Shown here: positions 37,420 to 37,932 of the stretch, in pieces
Layout of the letters: each line of letters opens with the position of its first letter
Numbering within the stretch: position 1 is the first letter of the stretch
NCBI GenBank assembly: GCA_001821935.1
Contig: MHOU01000012.1
Coordinates: 16,113 to 54,044, forward strand
DNA from: Candidatus Staskawiczbacteria bacterium RIFCSPHIGHO2_02_FULL_43_16
GTDB taxonomy: Bacteria; Patescibacteriota; Minisyncoccia; Minisyncoccales; Staskawiczbacteraceae
Length of the DNA stretch: 37,932 nt
Direction: 5' to 3'
Program-made: the position numbers and the translations under genes
Notes under the pieces: generated by a model
Told to the model about the DNA's origin: nothing
The model's database searches: none
Seen by the model: only the letters and a program-made list of their open reading frames with translations

Positions 37420-37932
37420 TTACCATCTTTTATCCAACGGGCAATGCGCCCAGAACCAAGAAATATAATCCTTCAACTCCTGGTAGGTGGCCACATCCCC
37501 GACTACTTGGTACTTGTCCATACGTACCAATTCACCCGCAACTGAAGCCCATGCATCAGCCCCCGATTCGGGAATGATTCTGTCAGGAGAAACGACGACC
37601 GGAGCGGGAATCAGGAAAATCTCCCTGCCAGCCTTCAAAAATGCTGACAGCACCGTGCAATACGCTCGCAACAGATGGTAAGGCGACACAAACAAAGCCA
37701 TACTGGAAATGTCCAACTCCTGCGCCTTCTTCAAAAGCCAGCGCGCCTGCAAATTGGTGCCATTACCCCCTTCAGGGCGCATGTCCACATGAACCCCTTC
37801 TGTCCGCCTCAAGCCAACCGGAGGCTTTTGCAGATTTTCCACTGAAAGATCAGCCCAGGTTTTTTCCGCCTGGTTATGGCCAGCGATTAATAGGTAGTTA
37901 TGTTTGCCGCGTCCCCGTTCCCAGGTAGAGAT
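37420..37932 (-). CDS. Partial ORF open at the window edge; possible YdcF/DUF218-like protein
   Basis: Frame stays open from the edge (ISTWERGRGKHNYLLIAGHNQAEKTWADLSVENLQ...GGNGTNLQARWLLKKAQELDISSMALFVSPYHLLRAYCTVL). Resemblance to the DUF218 pattern is weak. Confidence 0.45.
   Translation of the reverse strand: MSTWERGRGKHNYLLIAGHNQAEKTWADLSVENLQKPPVGLRRTEGVHVDMRPEGGNGTNLQARWLLKKAQELDISSMALFVSPYHLLRAYCTVLSAFLKAGREIFLIPAPVVVSPDRIIPESGADAWASVAGELVRMDKYQVVGDVATYQELKDYISWFWAHCPLDKRW

Noticed and set aside
1-37932. CRISPR arrays, tRNA/rRNA genes, transposases, integrases, retron or DGR components
   Set aside because: No regular repeat-spacer pattern, cloverleaf, rRNA-like tract or matching protein motif was recognised by eye; a tRNAscan/Infernal run would be needed to exclude small RNAs.
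1-37932. Alternative genetic code (UGA or UAG recoding) given the possible CPR origin
   Set aside because: Conserved proteins end at expected lengths under the standard bacterial code with no internal stops.

Overview
This 37.9 kb window looks like a cell-surface glycan biosynthesis locus from a small-genome bacterium. A Patescibacteria/CPR-like origin is my inference from gene style and was not tested. The left edge carries housekeeping and envelope genes on the minus strand: secA (partial), HPF/RaiA, murB, and a secreted HExxH peptidase with a peptidoglycan-binding domain. Next is a minus-strand cluster (4.7-13.3 kb) resembling a Pgl/bacillosamine module: PglF-like dehydratase, PglE-like aminotransferase, hexapeptide acyltransferase, PglC-like sugar-phosphate transferase, GT4, epimerase, multi-pass membrane protein, GT4. 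A plus-strand cluster (13.4-26.0 kb) holds nucleotide-sugar genes: rfbF-, rfbG-, rmlC-, UXS-, ugd- and rfbH-like genes, a class I aminotransferase, a GT10 fucosyltransferase-like gene and two GT2s. It is interrupted by an antisense block of two NUDIX genes and one HAD gene. gmd and fcl, an acyltransferase-3 and a TIM-barrel sugar isomerase-like gene follow. The most striking part is a tight six-gene minus-strand operon (37337-30191): a pyruvate-kinase-like::ATP-sulfurylase fusion, APS kinase, a PAPS-type sulfotransferase, a tandem double methyltransferase, a perosamine-synthase-like aminotransferase and a GT4. This reads as a self-contained glycan sulfation module with a possible built-in ATP-regenerating domain. 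All function calls come from motif reading only; no database searches were run.
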